Assembly (NCBI RefSeq): GCF_051020765.1
Contig: NC_134935.1
Span: 16,245,579-16,309,578 of the forward strand
DNA from: Lasioglossum baleicum
Taxonomy: Eukaryota > Arthropoda > Insecta > Hymenoptera > Halictidae
DNA: 64,000 nucleotides
Reading direction: 5' to 3'
Of the stretch, positions 1-13,900 are shown piece by piece; position 1 is the stretch's first letter; each line of letters opens with the position of its first letter. Both the position numbers and the translations under genes were made by a program. The notes beneath the pieces were generated by a model. That model was not told where the DNA came from. It worked only from the letters and a program-made list of their open reading frames with translations, and did not search any database.

Positions 1-800
1 GTAGGAGGGATTTCGAAGACGATACCGCACCGGATGGGACGCGAGAAAAGGGAGCGGGAAAGCCCGTGTCTGCCTTATTACGCATGCACCCCGTCCGGCA
101 AAAAGGATTCGTTTGCCGGCCGATCGACGAGCCTATCTTCTCGCTTCCCGTGCAATTGTGCCTGCGGCGCTGTGCAAATAGGTACTAGCGTGTAAACGGA
201 GATGCGTGTTGCCACGATCGCTAACCCAAACCTATCGTCTATCGTTTATCGTCGTAGGGGAGTGTTTTTTCGAGGTACCTAAAGAAAAGTTAAACGAGAT
301 CTCTCGCGAACGTTTTGCTCTCGACGATTTCGCAAAACGATACGATTGCTCGAAGCGTCGGCTTCTGAAACTGGCTCACGTAATTATTCGAACGTTCCGA
401 GATTCAGAGACAAGCTTAACGAGCCCATTCATGGCAACTCGAGCATCGAATCCAATGTTTATCATGCAGTTTCTTTAGCAGAGGTTTGAACAGCTTTTAA
501 GGCCTGCGCCGCTTTTATTTTCCGCGATTCATTGGCGAGCTGATTAAACGGCCGATAGAATTCGAAACGGTACCTGCGCGTTGTGGAATGTCTTTGTGTT
601 TAATAAATTGCTGAACGTTCTACCGGATCTGATACCAGCGAATCTACACTCGATCTTATACATCGACTCGATGATTCATTTATAATGAAAATTAGTGAAA
701 TTTAAAGCAGCAGACACAGATTAAACAAATGTAACTGATGTACATATTGCTTTCAACGTATTCGAATCATTGTCTGTTGCAACTGATAAAGAATATATTT

Positions 801-826
801 ATTTTGCACCAAGATCCGCAGTTCAG
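801..826. repeat. Decayed end of the TA-flanked MITE family
   Basis: ATTTTGCACCAAGATCCGCA followed by GTTCAG resembles the family right end. No left end was recognised. Confidence 0.4.
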
Positions 827-2081
827 TCGAAGATATTCTACGCGAGACGAAACATCAGGATTTTCCGGTGAAAACAGCTTCAAGCGCGAAGGGTTAACTG
901 CACACGGAATAAATCATCAGTATTTGCGACGTTTTAATCGCGGGTATAACGGACGGCCGAGCACGAGATCCGTCGACAGTTTCGCGTGCGACGGACCGAG
1001 AATAAGATTGCGGAGAAAAAAATGGAGGAGCGGCTAAACCGTTCCGAGTAGAACGCGACTCGTTAGCGCTTCGTTGTTCGATCGAAGAAAGCTGACGTGC
1101 TAAAAAGGGAAACGGAAACGAGCCGGGGTCCGCAGAATAGTCGAGAGGACGCCGTCGATCTCTGCTGCGGCGTGAAAGCACGGGACAAAGGATCGTGACC
1201 GATTACGGATGAGCAAATTGGCGTTTAAAGGAGCGCGCGGCTGACGCGTCAAAGGAATCGCGTGTCATCGTTTTCGCGAAAGGAAACAGTACTCGTTTAG
1301 GTTTGCCGGAGCATTAGAGAAGACGGGGCGAGACGCGACGCCTCGGGGAAACAGCGGCCATTGTGTCGGCCATCTTTGACCAGCAACTGTTACGTCGCGT
1401 TGTGTCGCGTCGCGTCGTCGTTTCGCCTCGCGTCGCATCGGTCAGCTAAACTCGTGACGCGGCGAAATGACGGGTTGCGTAGAACATTTGGTTGGCGTGG
1501 ACATCGGTCTTTCTCGTTCTGCCGCGGCGTCCCCGACACAATGGACGCTCGGGATTCTGCAAAAACCGGTAGCCGGAAGACAATCGAACCGCAACGCTAT
1601 TGGATTTGACGAAAACGAAGAGCTAACCGGAGGTAACCGGAGCTAATCGGAGCTGCTTGGCAGCGGCAGACCGATTCTACCTTGTATAACTCGAAGTCTC
1701 TCGCGTGCTCCTCGTAATTGCTTGTCACCGAAATTGATCCAATTCTCTGACAACGTTATACGACCGCGCTCGCCGCATCGTTTTCGGCCGATGGGGCACG
1801 TCTACTTAGGATGCAATTTTCTCGTTTAAACGCTTTGTCCTTTGTCCGCGTCGATTTCTAGCCGCGAAATTATCGGCGGTTCTCGTTCGGGCTGCCCGTC
1901 CGTTGGCCAACTTATCGAACATCGAGTTATCTGCAGCAACCTGGCGGGAAACAAAAAAAAAAAGAAAAACAACAGGAAAAAAGAAGTTTAGCTACGAGGA
2001 CATCGATCGAAAAAGAGCGGTTCGCTTTGTGGGAAGGTAGGCATCGAAGCACACAGGCACGGGGACAAAGCAAGCGGGCAG

Positions 2082-2118
2082 CAGGCAGGCAGGCAGGCAG
2101 GCAGGTCGGTCGGTCGGT
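2082..2118. repeat. GGCA then TCGG tetranucleotide tract
   Basis: Six GGCA units are followed by about three TCGG units. Confidence 0.85.
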
Positions 2119-5100
2119 TTTGTCCCGAGGGAGAAATCGCGGGTTTATATAGCCAGTTGACATCGAAATCCAGTGACGTATCTAATTGGGAGCAGTTTAA
2201 CGGCGAGGGCGGATCACCAGGATAAGCCGTAAGCCGATGAAGCCGCTGCACGAGATCACCCCAGGCTTATAACTGCCGGGGAATCTTCTCTTCGGACCTC
2301 TCTTTTCCAGCCACCCCATGGAAGCGGAGGCAGAAGTAGTAGCAGAAGCAGGCACAGGCTGCTTCTATACTGTACGCTCTACACTCTATACTCTACACTC
2401 TACTATACCAAGAGTATTCCGGGCCGTGAGCCGTGATACGACACGCAACCCTCTTGCCGCCCCTTCGGGTACCATGGCCGATCCCCGCACACCCCAGCTG
2501 CTACCCTCGCCTATCTGCCGGAGAATCCGGCGTAAATAATGCCGATTATCCCCCCGGCAATTGTTTTATCGACCGAGCTGTCCCGCTCGAAGAGAGCAAT
2601 CTCGAAAGAGGGTGACTCCGTTCCGCGCCTCACCTCCGACCTTTCCCCGGTACCCATTCCACTGACCTTACACAGATTTACGAGTCGGTTCGCGGAGGGT
2701 GAAGACTCGCAAAGTAAATTTCTTCCGTCCTCTTCCTCCCGGAGAAATTTACGAAAAATTCGGGCTCGCGACGCGTGAAAGGGCTCGTTAAACGAAAAAC
2801 GCTCGAGCCGACCGACGACGACCAGTACCGAGCGGTCTCGGCCCCGAGGAACGCGTTCGATCCTTCGACAACGTCTGCTACGTTCGAAAGACTCGCCGCT
2901 CCTTCCGCCATTTAATGGAATCGATAAAAAAGTATCGCGCCGTAACTCATCTCCCTCGTTCGAGGCGAGACGACCACGAGATACGTAGGTACCTATACCC
3001 TCTTGGCCGGTTTCGCTGCTATAGATCGCGGGCAAACGAGCGCGTTTATAATTTTTTGGCGGCGCGGGGGCCGAGAGGGAGGCTCCATTTAATAGTTTCA
3101 GTTGAATAGGGCCCTCCCAGCAGCTCCGCTTCCTCCGCTTTCTCCGCGGCCTAATGGAACTCGCAGCCGCCGTTCGCTTTTTGCGCCCCTCTCGGCCACC
3201 CCCCTCCCGCTAATTATGAAATTGCGTACACAGGAACACGGCTACTCCCTTTCTCCATCGCTCTCTCCCTCTTGCTCGGTTCGTCGAGCCTCTTCGAGCA
3301 ATATTTGAGCGCGAATTACACCGCTACTCCCTTCGGTCCTGCTCATTATCCCCTCCCGCCTCCCTCCCACGCGGCTTCCCCCTTTTCCCCGGGTCCCATT
3401 CACCTCCGGCGCGCGTTCAACGCTGCGAATAGTGAATAGCGAGAGGCGTCTTCGCATTTGCCGCCGTTCAAAGAAACGTTACTCCGTGTTAATGAGACTC
3501 GTCCTCGTCGGGGCCGCGACGATCCGAACGATCGTCTCCCAGGACCATTTCCATTCGAAGGTGTGCCGGTTCAATTTTCCATCGTCGATGGCGTCGACAC
3601 CACCTCCGACGTTGCCGCCTCGCCTCTAATTACCGACCTGGGCAGAACCAAAGTAAACTGGGTCACCGGAAACTAACGCGCGACGGCGGAAAGAACGAAA
3701 CGATTAGCCTCTACGCGGGAGCATCCCGTTTTCTTCCGCCAGGCGCGCTCCTCCACTCGATTCTCCCTCTTTTCCACCCTCTCGCTCTCTCTCTCTCTCA
3801 CCCCTGCTGTTTCTCTCCTAATGGCTAAAAAAGTCTCCCCAATTAAAAAACTAATTTCGATTAGAGTCCCCGAGCGGCCGTTCGGTATCGTGTAAGTACA
3901 AGCCGCGGGGCATCGGCAGCGAGGGGTGAAAAACTGTGGAGGATAAGTTGCGCGTTTCCAACTTCGTACCCCGGCGTTGTGCGGGTGGCCGCGTTGCGTA
4001 AAGAACAAAGTAAGAGGAAGCCGAGAGCAATTTCTGAAGCTTCGAATTTTTACGGTGTCTCGCGGTTCAGCCCGCAGAAAAATATCCCGAGAGTTTGTCT
4101 CTTGATTAACGAGCTTGGCTCTCCCCTGCGTCTGCAGAAAACGCGGAACCACCGTGTACGGATAGTGGCTCGTACTCCGAGCAGCCTAAAAACACGCCAG
4201 GTTCGACGAAGCTCTATCTCTCTACCTTTCGAAAGATCCGCACAGAATTTTCCCCGATTCTCTCGAGGCCTGCCGAGGCCTGCCGAGCGAATCGCTCCAA
4301 AGATATATACATATTTATTTATGCGCGAATTAGTATTTATGTTGGCGCGTAGCTACGGGCCGTGGCCCGTGGCACCCCGCGGCTCTTAGGCGTGGATGCT
4401 TCAACCGGTATTTGTTATTCTAATGTCGCATTATACGTTTGTTTGGGGGCGTGGGCGAGTAACCCGAAGTGTGAAACACGTTGTAACTCGTAGCCGGGTC
4501 CACCGGTCCTCCTGGAATTCCAGCCTGCCGGATGGAACGAAGCTGTCGCGTTAGCGCTCGGTGAAAAGCGTTTCATCGATTCGGACGGAGTCGAACACTT
4601 CCAGCTACACCTCCGTCGAATCTATACAGGTGCCGAAACGTGATTTTCGTGTTTATCCCTTTCCTAATACCTCAACAATGCGAGTAGAGGCAATATCATC
4701 CAATTCCATCCATCACTTTTTCGTTCACATTCTACGCGACTCCAATTTATTCTACATCTAGATCCGCAAAGCCGTGCTCTCGAAAACGAGAAGAAAATTC
4801 GACTTTCGACAGGTTGCCCCCTCGAACGAGGTTCCGTAGAGCCAGCGAAACGCCGTGAAAATGGACCAGTATCTCCGAACCAGAGATTTTTATCTGCCCG
4901 GAGCGATCTTCTCGGACAACGCGGTCTCCCTTCCTCGAAATTTACAACTCCGTCGCTTCCTAGACACCGGGTGTTCTTCCCAGGGAAGAACTTACTACCG
5001 GTAGCGGCAATAAAATGCCGACTTCATTATATCCGTTCGCCTGCCAGCCTGTAATTAATAGTCGCCTCGATATTAGTATCGGCCATTTCGGAAACACGAC

Positions 5101-5903
5101 TGACGCGCGATGCGCGCTTCCATTCGAGCGCGGCCTAAAAGTTTTGCTGTTATGCACAGCCATTGGAGAACATACAGGGTGCATATCGTAGGAAACGTAT
5201 CGTAGTGCGAGTTGTTTAACACGCGTGTTGTTAAACGCGTTGTTTAACACGCGTTCGCGTGCCGATCATTATCGCGGTCCGCGGATCTCGCGCCTGGACT
5301 TTCCGCGTTTATCGCGTCAAGAGACTAGATCCACTTTCCTCCAGCTCCGGAGTTGTCGACGATAGCTGCGAGGTTAATCGAGTTCGCTCGAGTTCGACGC
5401 TCCGCGCCGTGCCGTCAACCACTGCTGGATATTTCGCGGCTGTCGCGTCGCGATCAGCAAAATTGCTCGCGCGGTATCTATGTGCCTACAACCAATGGCG
5501 GCTTCGTTACAGCCTGTCGCCTCTCGCGATGCAAATTCGTTCACCGACGGCACCGGTGCTCGATACCAGCGATAATGATTTGTTAACGGCAGCCTATCGA
5601 TGCCCGAGAGATGCTTTACCTTTTCGAAAAATGTAAGAAAATTATTGCTAATACGCGTACGGGGTGTAGAGAAATTATACCGGGTGGTCCACGCAACTTG
5701 CACACACCTATATAATTTCCAAAGTATGCGTTGCACGAGAAAGTTTTGTACACAGAAGTTGCTTGGTCTGAAGGGGTACATTATGTGGTGTATTTATGTT
5801 TTTTACAGGTGGAAGTGTTTCGGAGATTTGAAGGTCGACTTTGTTTTTTTTTTTATGGAATATTATGTTTTTTGTACCAAAATATGAAAGAATGTCGAAC
5901 TCT

Positions 5904-6031
5904 GTGTAAAAAGGTTTTGACCTTCATTAGCCCTAAACCTAATAATTAACGAGCAAAATTTTCAGGAGATAAAGTGAAATTACTCTTAATTATTAGGTTT
6001 AGGGCTAATGAAGGTCAATACTTTTTTACTC
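5904..6031. repeat. Short fold-back with a perfect 32-bp arm
   Basis: Positions 5917-5948 and 5987-6018 are perfect complements (ACCTTCATTAGCCCTAAACC core). Similarity extends some 13 bp outward. It lies in AT-rich sequence downstream of a CCGGGTGGTCCACGC end-like motif at about 5680. Confidence 0.75.
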
Positions 6032-8089
6032 AGTTATTAACAATCCTAGTGTTCCCCATTCTCAAAAATATTTCAACGAAAAAAGATTGCGTATAGTATA
6101 GCGGGTATAGTTATGAATAAAATTGCTTGAAGAATTTACTTGAAGAATCTACAAACATTGTTTCATTATCTCGGACTCATTAAAAAACACGTGTAACACG
6201 TGAAACACGTGTATAGCTCTTTGTATGTTGTGATGAATTCCGAGATTTGTATTTCGCACATAAATTGCCAGTCCAGTCATAAAGATAAAAGGAAAAGTAG
6301 AATGATGATACAATTGTCACGTTTCCTACGCGTTACGGGGAATAAATAATCAAAGGTTAAGTATAGGGTTCTTTCTTTTCCATTTCTGTCATCTCCACGT
6401 GCATCGAAAGGTTGCCGTTGATGGGTTATTACCAAAGTCGGGGCGGTGGTGTCTGCCACGGATAGCCGTCAGCGATACATTGCCGTGGCAGGATATGGTT
6501 TTCCGGGGTGGTTGGCTATGCGCGCGGTCGTCCTCTTTTCCCGAGTCATCCTCCGAATCTGTTTGCAGCGTCGTTTCTTTTTCTTCTGCGTTCGGGTCTG
6601 GCTACTTTCGAGAGCCCACGCATTGTAATCTCGTTGATGCGCGCTGCGGAGGAGAAGCAAAGGAGGGGAAGGGAGTGGAAAAAAAAGAAAGGAAAAGAAG
6701 AGGAAAGAAAAAGGTCGCGAAGGAGGAATGTGTCGCGCGCGGCATGTGGCCGCATTACGTGCGCTCGGTTCGTCGGCGCGCGAGCGAGCGAGCAAGATCG
6801 AGCAAGACCGAGCAAGAAGACCGATATCGGAACTCGCGAGGCGAGCTGCAACCGAGAAATCCTTCCTGTGCGAGCCTGGAGGCTTTTCGGCGATTCGTAT
6901 CTGTTTTAATTTGAATAATCGTCGCTCGTTGCCTCGCCCGTTCGCTTTCGGCTGGCAACGTTATCTCGCGGCTTTATCCTTCGCGGCAGATGCTCGCTCG
7001 AGTATATCTGCTCTCTGCGACGGGTCGCGCAGCCCGACTGCTTACTCCTTTCCGAGAGGCGCCATCGTAAAAACCGAGGGAAATTTTCATGTGTAAAGGG
7101 CCGGTTCCGACGCGAGACAGTTTACATTTTCTACGCGGGCTTCTTCGGCCGAAAGCGTCTGAGACGCGAGAGCTGGCGCCGCGACGCTCTCGACGGTCTG
7201 GCCGAGGTCTCTCGTCTGGCTCTCGAGTAGCTGGAACCCGATGTCCTTTCACAAAGACACGCCGAACTCGTCCTGTTCATTTTTCGCCCTTCGTGTTTAC
7301 TACTCGTCTGGTCTTCCCTCGACATCGTCTCCTCGTTATCGCCGCCGCGAACGGCAATTTCGTTGTTATTATTAGGAACACCCAGAGAGGAGAGGAATAG
7401 AGAGACCGTGTGTTTACCCTCTCCAGAGTAGCCGGCCACTCGACGCTGCAAGAGAAGCTCGTGCCACGAAACATTTTCGTTTATACTCCGCCTACCGTGT
7501 GCTGCTTCTGTTCGCTCTCGGTCCGTGTGCTTGTGCTATACGCTGTGCGCATGCAAGGGAGCCGACCGAACTCTCGAGTGGAACACGTCTTTTCTTTCGG
7601 CGGCGTGATCGATGTCGACCAGAACTCGAACTCGCACGGTTCACGGTTCAGAAGTGGTGTTCGCTCTCGTTCCCGAGTCTCTGCGCGACCCGGAGGAAAC
7701 CGACGAGAGGCATGGTAGCTGTACGAGGGAGAGATTCGACGCGATCATCGAACATAATCGAGAGCTCGCCACCGAATTCGAGCGCGCGCTGCGTGGGTGG
7801 CCTGTGCTACCACCACTACCGTCCAGCGTCCACCTTCCTCCGGCAACGGTAACCACTACCGGCTGGCGAGGCAGCTCGCGCAGGCCTCTCTTCTCTCTTC
7901 CGATGATGAATGACTTTCGTATAACTCTCCCCGCAGCTTCGTCTTCTCTCAGTCGCTTGGCTCGACTCGTTCGCATTCGGTCCTGGTGCGCGTCTCCTCT
8001 CTCCCCACCTTTTCTCTTCCGTTTCCGTCGATTCGCTCGAACAAACGGACGATTTGCATCCACGATTGCCACCGCGCCACTCTACTCGC

Positions 8090-8092
<3 letters not shown>

Positions 8093-8124
<32 letters not shown>
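8093..8124. repeat. GA microsatellite
   Basis: Sixteen uninterrupted AG units in the upstream flank. Confidence 0.95.
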
Positions 8125-8126
<2 letters not shown>

Positions 8127-9082
8127 TGTAGCAAAGTCGACTTTCGGTCGGTGATCGTGGCTCGCAGAACAATGGAAATCATTTATCTCGGCGCGGATGC
8201 GGATGCGGATTCGGTTGCCCGCGTTGTCGTCCAAACAATGGCGCGCGCCTCTTCGTAAATGAGTCGGAACGAGGGCAACGACGACGAGGCGACGGCGTCG
8301 TCGGTCCATGGTTAACCGCAGGTATACAACGTTGGATCTCCGACCGGGCGAACCTCGACCCGTGGGAGGTTGCGCATTTTGCTACAAGAAACTCGAGTTA
8401 AGTGGATACAGTCGTAGCCCGTTAAACGCCGAGTTTCGCCATGGGTGACGAATTTGAAAGGCGACGGTGACACCTCGGAGCATCCGCAACTGCCTTAAAA
8501 ACATTCGAATGCCAAAGCGAACGGGGGGTCCCTGGGACAGCTCGTTCGTTCCTGCGGTTCGAAAGACTTTTCACTCCTCGATCCTTCTCTCTCTATCTCT
8601 CTCTCTCCCTCTCTCGCCCCGTCGAGTGTTACGCGTCGTCCTTTTCAGCTACCTGAAGAAGGCGAGGAGGTGGAAGAGACGGGTCTTCATATTTTATACG
8701 GGATGGGGATCCTTTATGCGGTCGACTACGGGGGCACCCAGCGTGTCGAATAGAATTCAGGAGGCCGGTACACGATAGGTATTTTGACATGCCCGAGAAA
8801 TTAGTATAATAAAGAGGGGGGCTACGTAGACCGGCCAAGTGCCTAAACACACGCCGTAAATCTCTCCCCCGGTGCTCTCCACGATCCGAGGAGAGGAGAG
8901 GAGGTCTCTCCGCGATCGTACGCGAGCCGCATCCAAGTTGCGCCCTTTTTCGAGCCGTCAGCCTCGATCCCGGCGACGTTTGATCGATCGGGACGAGAGC
9001 GGCCAGATACCGGCAACGGTTTTTATCGCGATTTCTCCTTTTTACGCTTTGTTACTGCTACTACACCTTTCTCTCTTCATCC

Positions 9083-9103
9083 CTCTCTCTCTCTCTCTCT
9101 CTC
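9083..9103. repeat. CT microsatellite
   Basis: About ten uninterrupted CT units. Confidence 0.9.
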
Positions 9104-10798
9104 GCTCGACTTGGAGCGTTCCGTGAGATCGGTGGAGCAGACAGCGCAGCGACTCGTCGCATCCCGTCTCGACGAACACGGAATCGTCGGCCTCGAATAA
9201 ATTCACCAGGCGAGATTCCGCCTGAAAAGTCGATCCAACACGGTGTACGCCTCTATTAGCGGCCGGTGTGGATACGTATGTATGTGTATCGCGACGCCTG
9301 GGCCAACGCCAGTGGCGTAATCGCGATACCCGAGCTGTCGGAGGCTGGGAGAAGCAATTTTGCTCGTCGGACAGACCGCTTCAAGATCCTGGAGCATTTC
9401 GTGCGACTCGTCGCGACGATTCAAACACAACTTTTCTGTAAATTTACAATGTATCCTGATCGTTTTTAGTTGGGCGGATCGTCGACTCCGAACGAAATTG
9501 TTCGTTATGCTTTCTCACCTCTGTTCGAATGGAAGTCGATCGAAATACAAAAATGTTTCTACCAAATAGTTCTCCTGGGCGAAGAGGTTGCGAGCGAAAT
9601 ATTTGGTGAGAGAGAATAAACGCTGTCTTTCGAGAACCGGTGGACCGAGTGCTACGCCACTGTTCGTAGAGTCGTGGTACATACGCAGATAGGTACGAAC
9701 GCCGGGCATCCGGTGCGCGAGGGGTCGATCGATCTCTCTTTCGTCGTTGCGCGGCCACGCTGCTTCGAGATACCTCCGGTATCGGTGCCGGGTATGGCGA
9801 TGGAGGTGGTGGAGGTGGCGGAGGTGGCTGCGCGATCGCGGTGGTGGTGGTAGCGTCGACGACGATGGTCGAAGGTAGCGAAGCGAGGTGGTCGTGTCGG
9901 TGGTTAAACGGGGGCGTGGCCCGTCGACGGGGAGCGTGATCGAGATGGCGCGGTGTGGGGGGAGGGAGAGGAAATCGAAGCCCGCCCCTCGGTTCAGCTG
10001 GTACGTATCGCGGCGTGGCTGGTCGGTTCGCTTTGCTCGACCAGCCCCAGATCCATCTCGCTCGGTCGCCCGCCTCGTTCGAACTGGGCGAGGCCCCGCC
10101 CCCTCGGGGCGCGCGCAATCTCCCTCTCTGTTGCACGCGAGGGCTCGGCATGGTCGCGTCTCCTCGCGTTATCGGAGGTCCGTGAGCGGCCAGGATCGAG
10201 CGCCGTTGCCGTCACCCTCGTCGGCTTGGTGGGGCGAACGGTGCGCGTGGGAGGAGTAGCGGCGGCCCAGTGGAGTTCGGGAAGTCGAGCAGCGCAGACG
10301 CGTTCGTTCTGCTCCGCGACGATCCGATCCTAGTCTTGGCCATATCTTCTGCGCGTCGAGCAACGCGTGTATATCCTCTCGCAGCGACGACAACGTCTCG
10401 ACATCGACGTCGATCAGTCGATCTCACGACCGGACGTCCGAGTATTCGAATCGTTCGCGCACCTCGCGATCGCCGAAACGAAACGAAAGTCGATGGGAAG
10501 TGGAGGTGCGTCGTCGTCTCGCGGTTCATCGCCGTATCGTCGACGGCAGCGACGCGTCGACCGCGAAACGATCAGGCCGACGAGCCGCGTCGCGTCTTCT
10601 CGCGAGTGACACGGTGGTGATCCCTGCGCGACCGTACCAATTATATCCGGAGAAAGATCGAGCGTTCGAGAGACGACCGTAGTCGCTCGACCCTAGAACA
10701 AGAGGGACCAGCTTTCAGGAGACACGTACCACTCGAGAAAAACAGGTCGGAAGGCTTTCGGAAAAGTTGGAAATCGAGGTGTCGTCGCGCGAGAAGGT

Positions 10799-10982
10799 AT
10801 GCCTACGAAAGGGGAAAGGGGAAAAGCGACGGACTTCAGCATCGCGGCCATCATGGCGCCCAGGGGTCCGTCCTTCGGGCATTACCACCTGCAGGGCATC
10901 GGCAACACCGCCGCTACCGCTAACACCAACTTGGAGTGTCCGACCGGCAGAGGATTCGTCGCCAATTCCGCGCTCGATCACC
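10799..10982 (+). CDS. mid/H15: T-box gene exon 1: start codon and eh1-like motif
   Basis: Encodes residues 1-61 plus one base of codon 62. It starts MPTKGERGKATDFSIAAIMA. The FSIAAIM block matches the N-terminal eh1-like motif of Tbx20 proteins (FSIAALM in vertebrates), which in this family recruits Groucho-type co-repressors. The rest is Gly/Ala/Thr/Asn-rich and probably unstructured. The start is the first ATG after the in-frame stop at 10694, with G at -3. The donor is CC|GTAAGT at 10983, close to consensus. The ORF reads on into the intron for some 80 codons, which is chance. Confidence 0.85.
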
Positions 10983-13900
10983 GTAAGTTTCCTTTTTTTT
11001 CTTTCTTTGTTTCTTTCTTTTCTTCGTCTCGGTTCGATAACCTCTTTCGCGCGAAAGTTACCCCGTCGCGTCGGGACCAACCAGCAACATCCAGGAAACC
11101 CTTTCACGCCTGTCAACGACTCTTCGGACAGGTTCCCTTCCAACGCGTTTTCGAGTTCGTTCGCGTATGGATGACATTGGCCCCCGTGCAATCGTGCTGC
11201 CTGCAGTCTCAAAAATTATCCGGTTAACAGGTTCAATTTCCTGAAAGAGACGTCGCGTCGGTCCCCTCGGCCGGATTAGGTGTCGACAAGTTTCTACGGA
11301 CGAGTCGGGAAAAAACCGCGATAAAGATCGTATCCGTGTCCCTGCAGCGGTCGAGTCGTGTTAACCCGTGTCGCTTTAATCTCGCGCCTTGTGGTCTTGT
11401 ATTCATTTTTCTGCCCGTTGCAAGTTTCTTGTTCCTCTACCTGCCGTCCGATCGACGATCGACGGAAGCGAGAATTAGAGAAATTACTAGTTAGATCAGT
11501 CGTACTCAATCTGCGGCACGCCAAGTTGTGTGCGGTTCGAGACACTCGTATTCATTATTAAGTAATTTTTCGCACGTCTGACAACGGGAACATGCACGTC
11601 GTGTTTAGTTATTCATTATTTATTCATCGTAATCGCTCCAAAAAAACAAGAGCGAGGAGTACAGCTGATTTAGAGACTGGCAATGTCCTCTTTCGCCTCG
11701 ATTCTCGCGGAATTGTTCGTTCCAAGCCAGCAGAAACGAGTTGAATTTGAATGCGAACTCGCGCCGACCGCGGTCCTCTACCGTCGGACCGTCTCGGGCC
11801 GCTCGGGCGTTGCTTCTCGGAAAGACGGCGTTCTCGGAAACGGTCGATGCCCGTGTTTTGTAAAATCCTGAGCAGATTATACTCGCTTACAAAAGGGGAC
11901 GATAGCGAATCACGTCCGCCCGCGAAATACCGGCGAGAAATATGTAATTCCGGTGCAGACGCGGCGCTCGATTCTCGCGGACGTTCGTTGATCCGAGCGC
12001 GTCAGACTCGCTCGTTCTCCGTCCGTTTAATTAGAAATTCACGATCCATCGGTCGGCCGAAAATAGACGGTGGGCAGCGTAGTCGAGGAGACGACGGCTG
12101 GCGGGAGGACCGATGATAATTAGCGGGCGAAACGGGAGCGCCGCGGACCAGAAAATAAAGCGGCTAATTGTTGCCAACGGATCGCGCGTAAATTTTACCT
12201 GTTCGCACCGAAATTAACGATCGGCGAGCTATCTTTGAGGTCGCGCCGGTGTAATTTCGGCCCGAGGAGGAAGACAGCGCGCGCGTGTGGACGGAAAATT
12301 GGTTGGACGGGACGCGCGACGACTCGACGCTTTTCCCGATGCCTCGGCGAAGCGGAAAACGTCGATGCGCGCGCGTTCCCGAAGTGGAAAAAGGCGAGCT
12401 GTTACACGACCGGCCAATTTTCCGACGAGGGAACGTAAATTGCCCCTGTTTTTGTCTCGGAGCGCTCGACCGTTCGCCGCTTTCAGCCGGTAATCACATT
12501 AGCGCACTTAACGACGCCATTACGGCTCCCGTGGCAATCTAGAGATTCTTAATCGTTCCCAAGAACAAGTTTCGCCGTGTCGGCGGAGAAGGAACGAAGG
12601 AGAGAGACCGCAACACGAGAACGGAGAACGGAGAATAGCGAACAGAGTGAGGCGAGAGTGGCGAGGGGCAGGGGAACAAGGGAGCAAGAGAGAAGGGAGC
12701 GGAGCGGCCGAGGTGGAAAACATTAAATACCAACCCGCAATTAGATTCATAAGATCTCGTACCGCCGTCACGTGTAATCATTGTCTCGCGAGAGCGCGTA
12801 TATCGCGCAACGCTGTCGGCTGGGACGCCGAGGGAGAAAAAAAAGAAAAATGTGTGCACGCGAACGGCTCGGAGTTCGGTACAAAAGCGCCGTGTAGCGA
12901 GACGGCAACGCGAAATCAATTCGGCCTGACGGCGGTGTGGCGTGCGCGCGATAATAACAACTGGCCGAGCACGGCGAGCAACGACGTATGTATGTCCGGC
13001 GACGATAAACGCTGAATCGAACTGCCGCCGTTCGATCCTGCGGATATCGCGTTCTCCCGCGATTTTTCGGAAATCGAAAGAGTGCTCCAGGTTCGTCGCT
13101 CCGCTCGTTCCGTCGATCCTCTCAAGTTGGAGCACCGTCCTTCGAACGGCTGGGTGGTGACAGGATTCTGGGTGGTCGGCTGTCGGTCGTGGCAAAAGGA
13201 AGCTGACGTCAGTAGCTCGGTCATATTTCTTCTTGCCTTAAGATCATGGAACATGGGACCACCTCTCTGTGGCGAGCCACTGATCGGCCGACCGCCAACA
13301 CTTCCGGTTTAGCCAACTCCTTCGCGCGATCTCCCGGACCAATTAATCGGCTCGAAGTCTACGCGAATATTTTACACCGACCGCGCTCCGGTCCTTCCTC
13401 GGCGAAACGTCTTCGACAACGAGTCGATTGTTTTTCCTGTTTGCCAGCCCGAAATCTTCTTCCTGTTCGCAGGATTCGCTGCACGCGATTCCTCGGACGG
13501 TTCGCAAATATCGGCAACTCACTGTGCAACGAGAACGCGGGAACACAACAATGGGTTCGCGGTCGTACGAGCAACGCCTCTCTCCTCTTCTCCTCTCTCC
13601 TCGCCTCTCCTCGTTTCTGTTCGCCTCGCGTGTCGTTGCGGAAGATTATTAATGCACACACAGGCACGCCTCGGGGGAGCGAGTAGCAGGTTGTTGTTGC
13701 GGCCGTGTTTGGCCGCGTATGTGCCCATTACGATCGTGATTCGCGCCGGCAAAACGAAATTAGCCGTTTCGAGAGAGACTCACCTTGGCCGGAACAATTG
13801 TCGCGCGGTAAACGCTACCGAGAGCGAATCGATGGAGAAACCGGGACGAGCCGAGGATCCGAACGGGACAGGAGAGAGAGAGAGGGACGCGAGGAACTGA

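Larger units (their letters stand above)
1..10690. other. Upstream flank and probable 5' regulatory/5' UTR region, no gene seen
   Basis: I see no recognisable coding exon here. Long frames near 6.5-8.2 kb and 9.4-10.5 kb are Arg/Ser/Pro-rich on several strands at once, as expected from GC-rich non-coding DNA. The last kilobase before the T-box start is especially CpG-rich and could hold the promoter and 5' UTR, but I cannot place a transcription start. Listed separately are two microsatellites, a GGCA tract, a 32-bp perfect inverted repeat and a MITE end at 801-826. Confidence 0.6.

Noticed and set aside
9444..10151. 235-codon minus-strand ORF before the T-box start
   Set aside because: Pro/Arg-rich low complexity with comparable frames on the opposite strand; likely promoter/5' UTR sequence.
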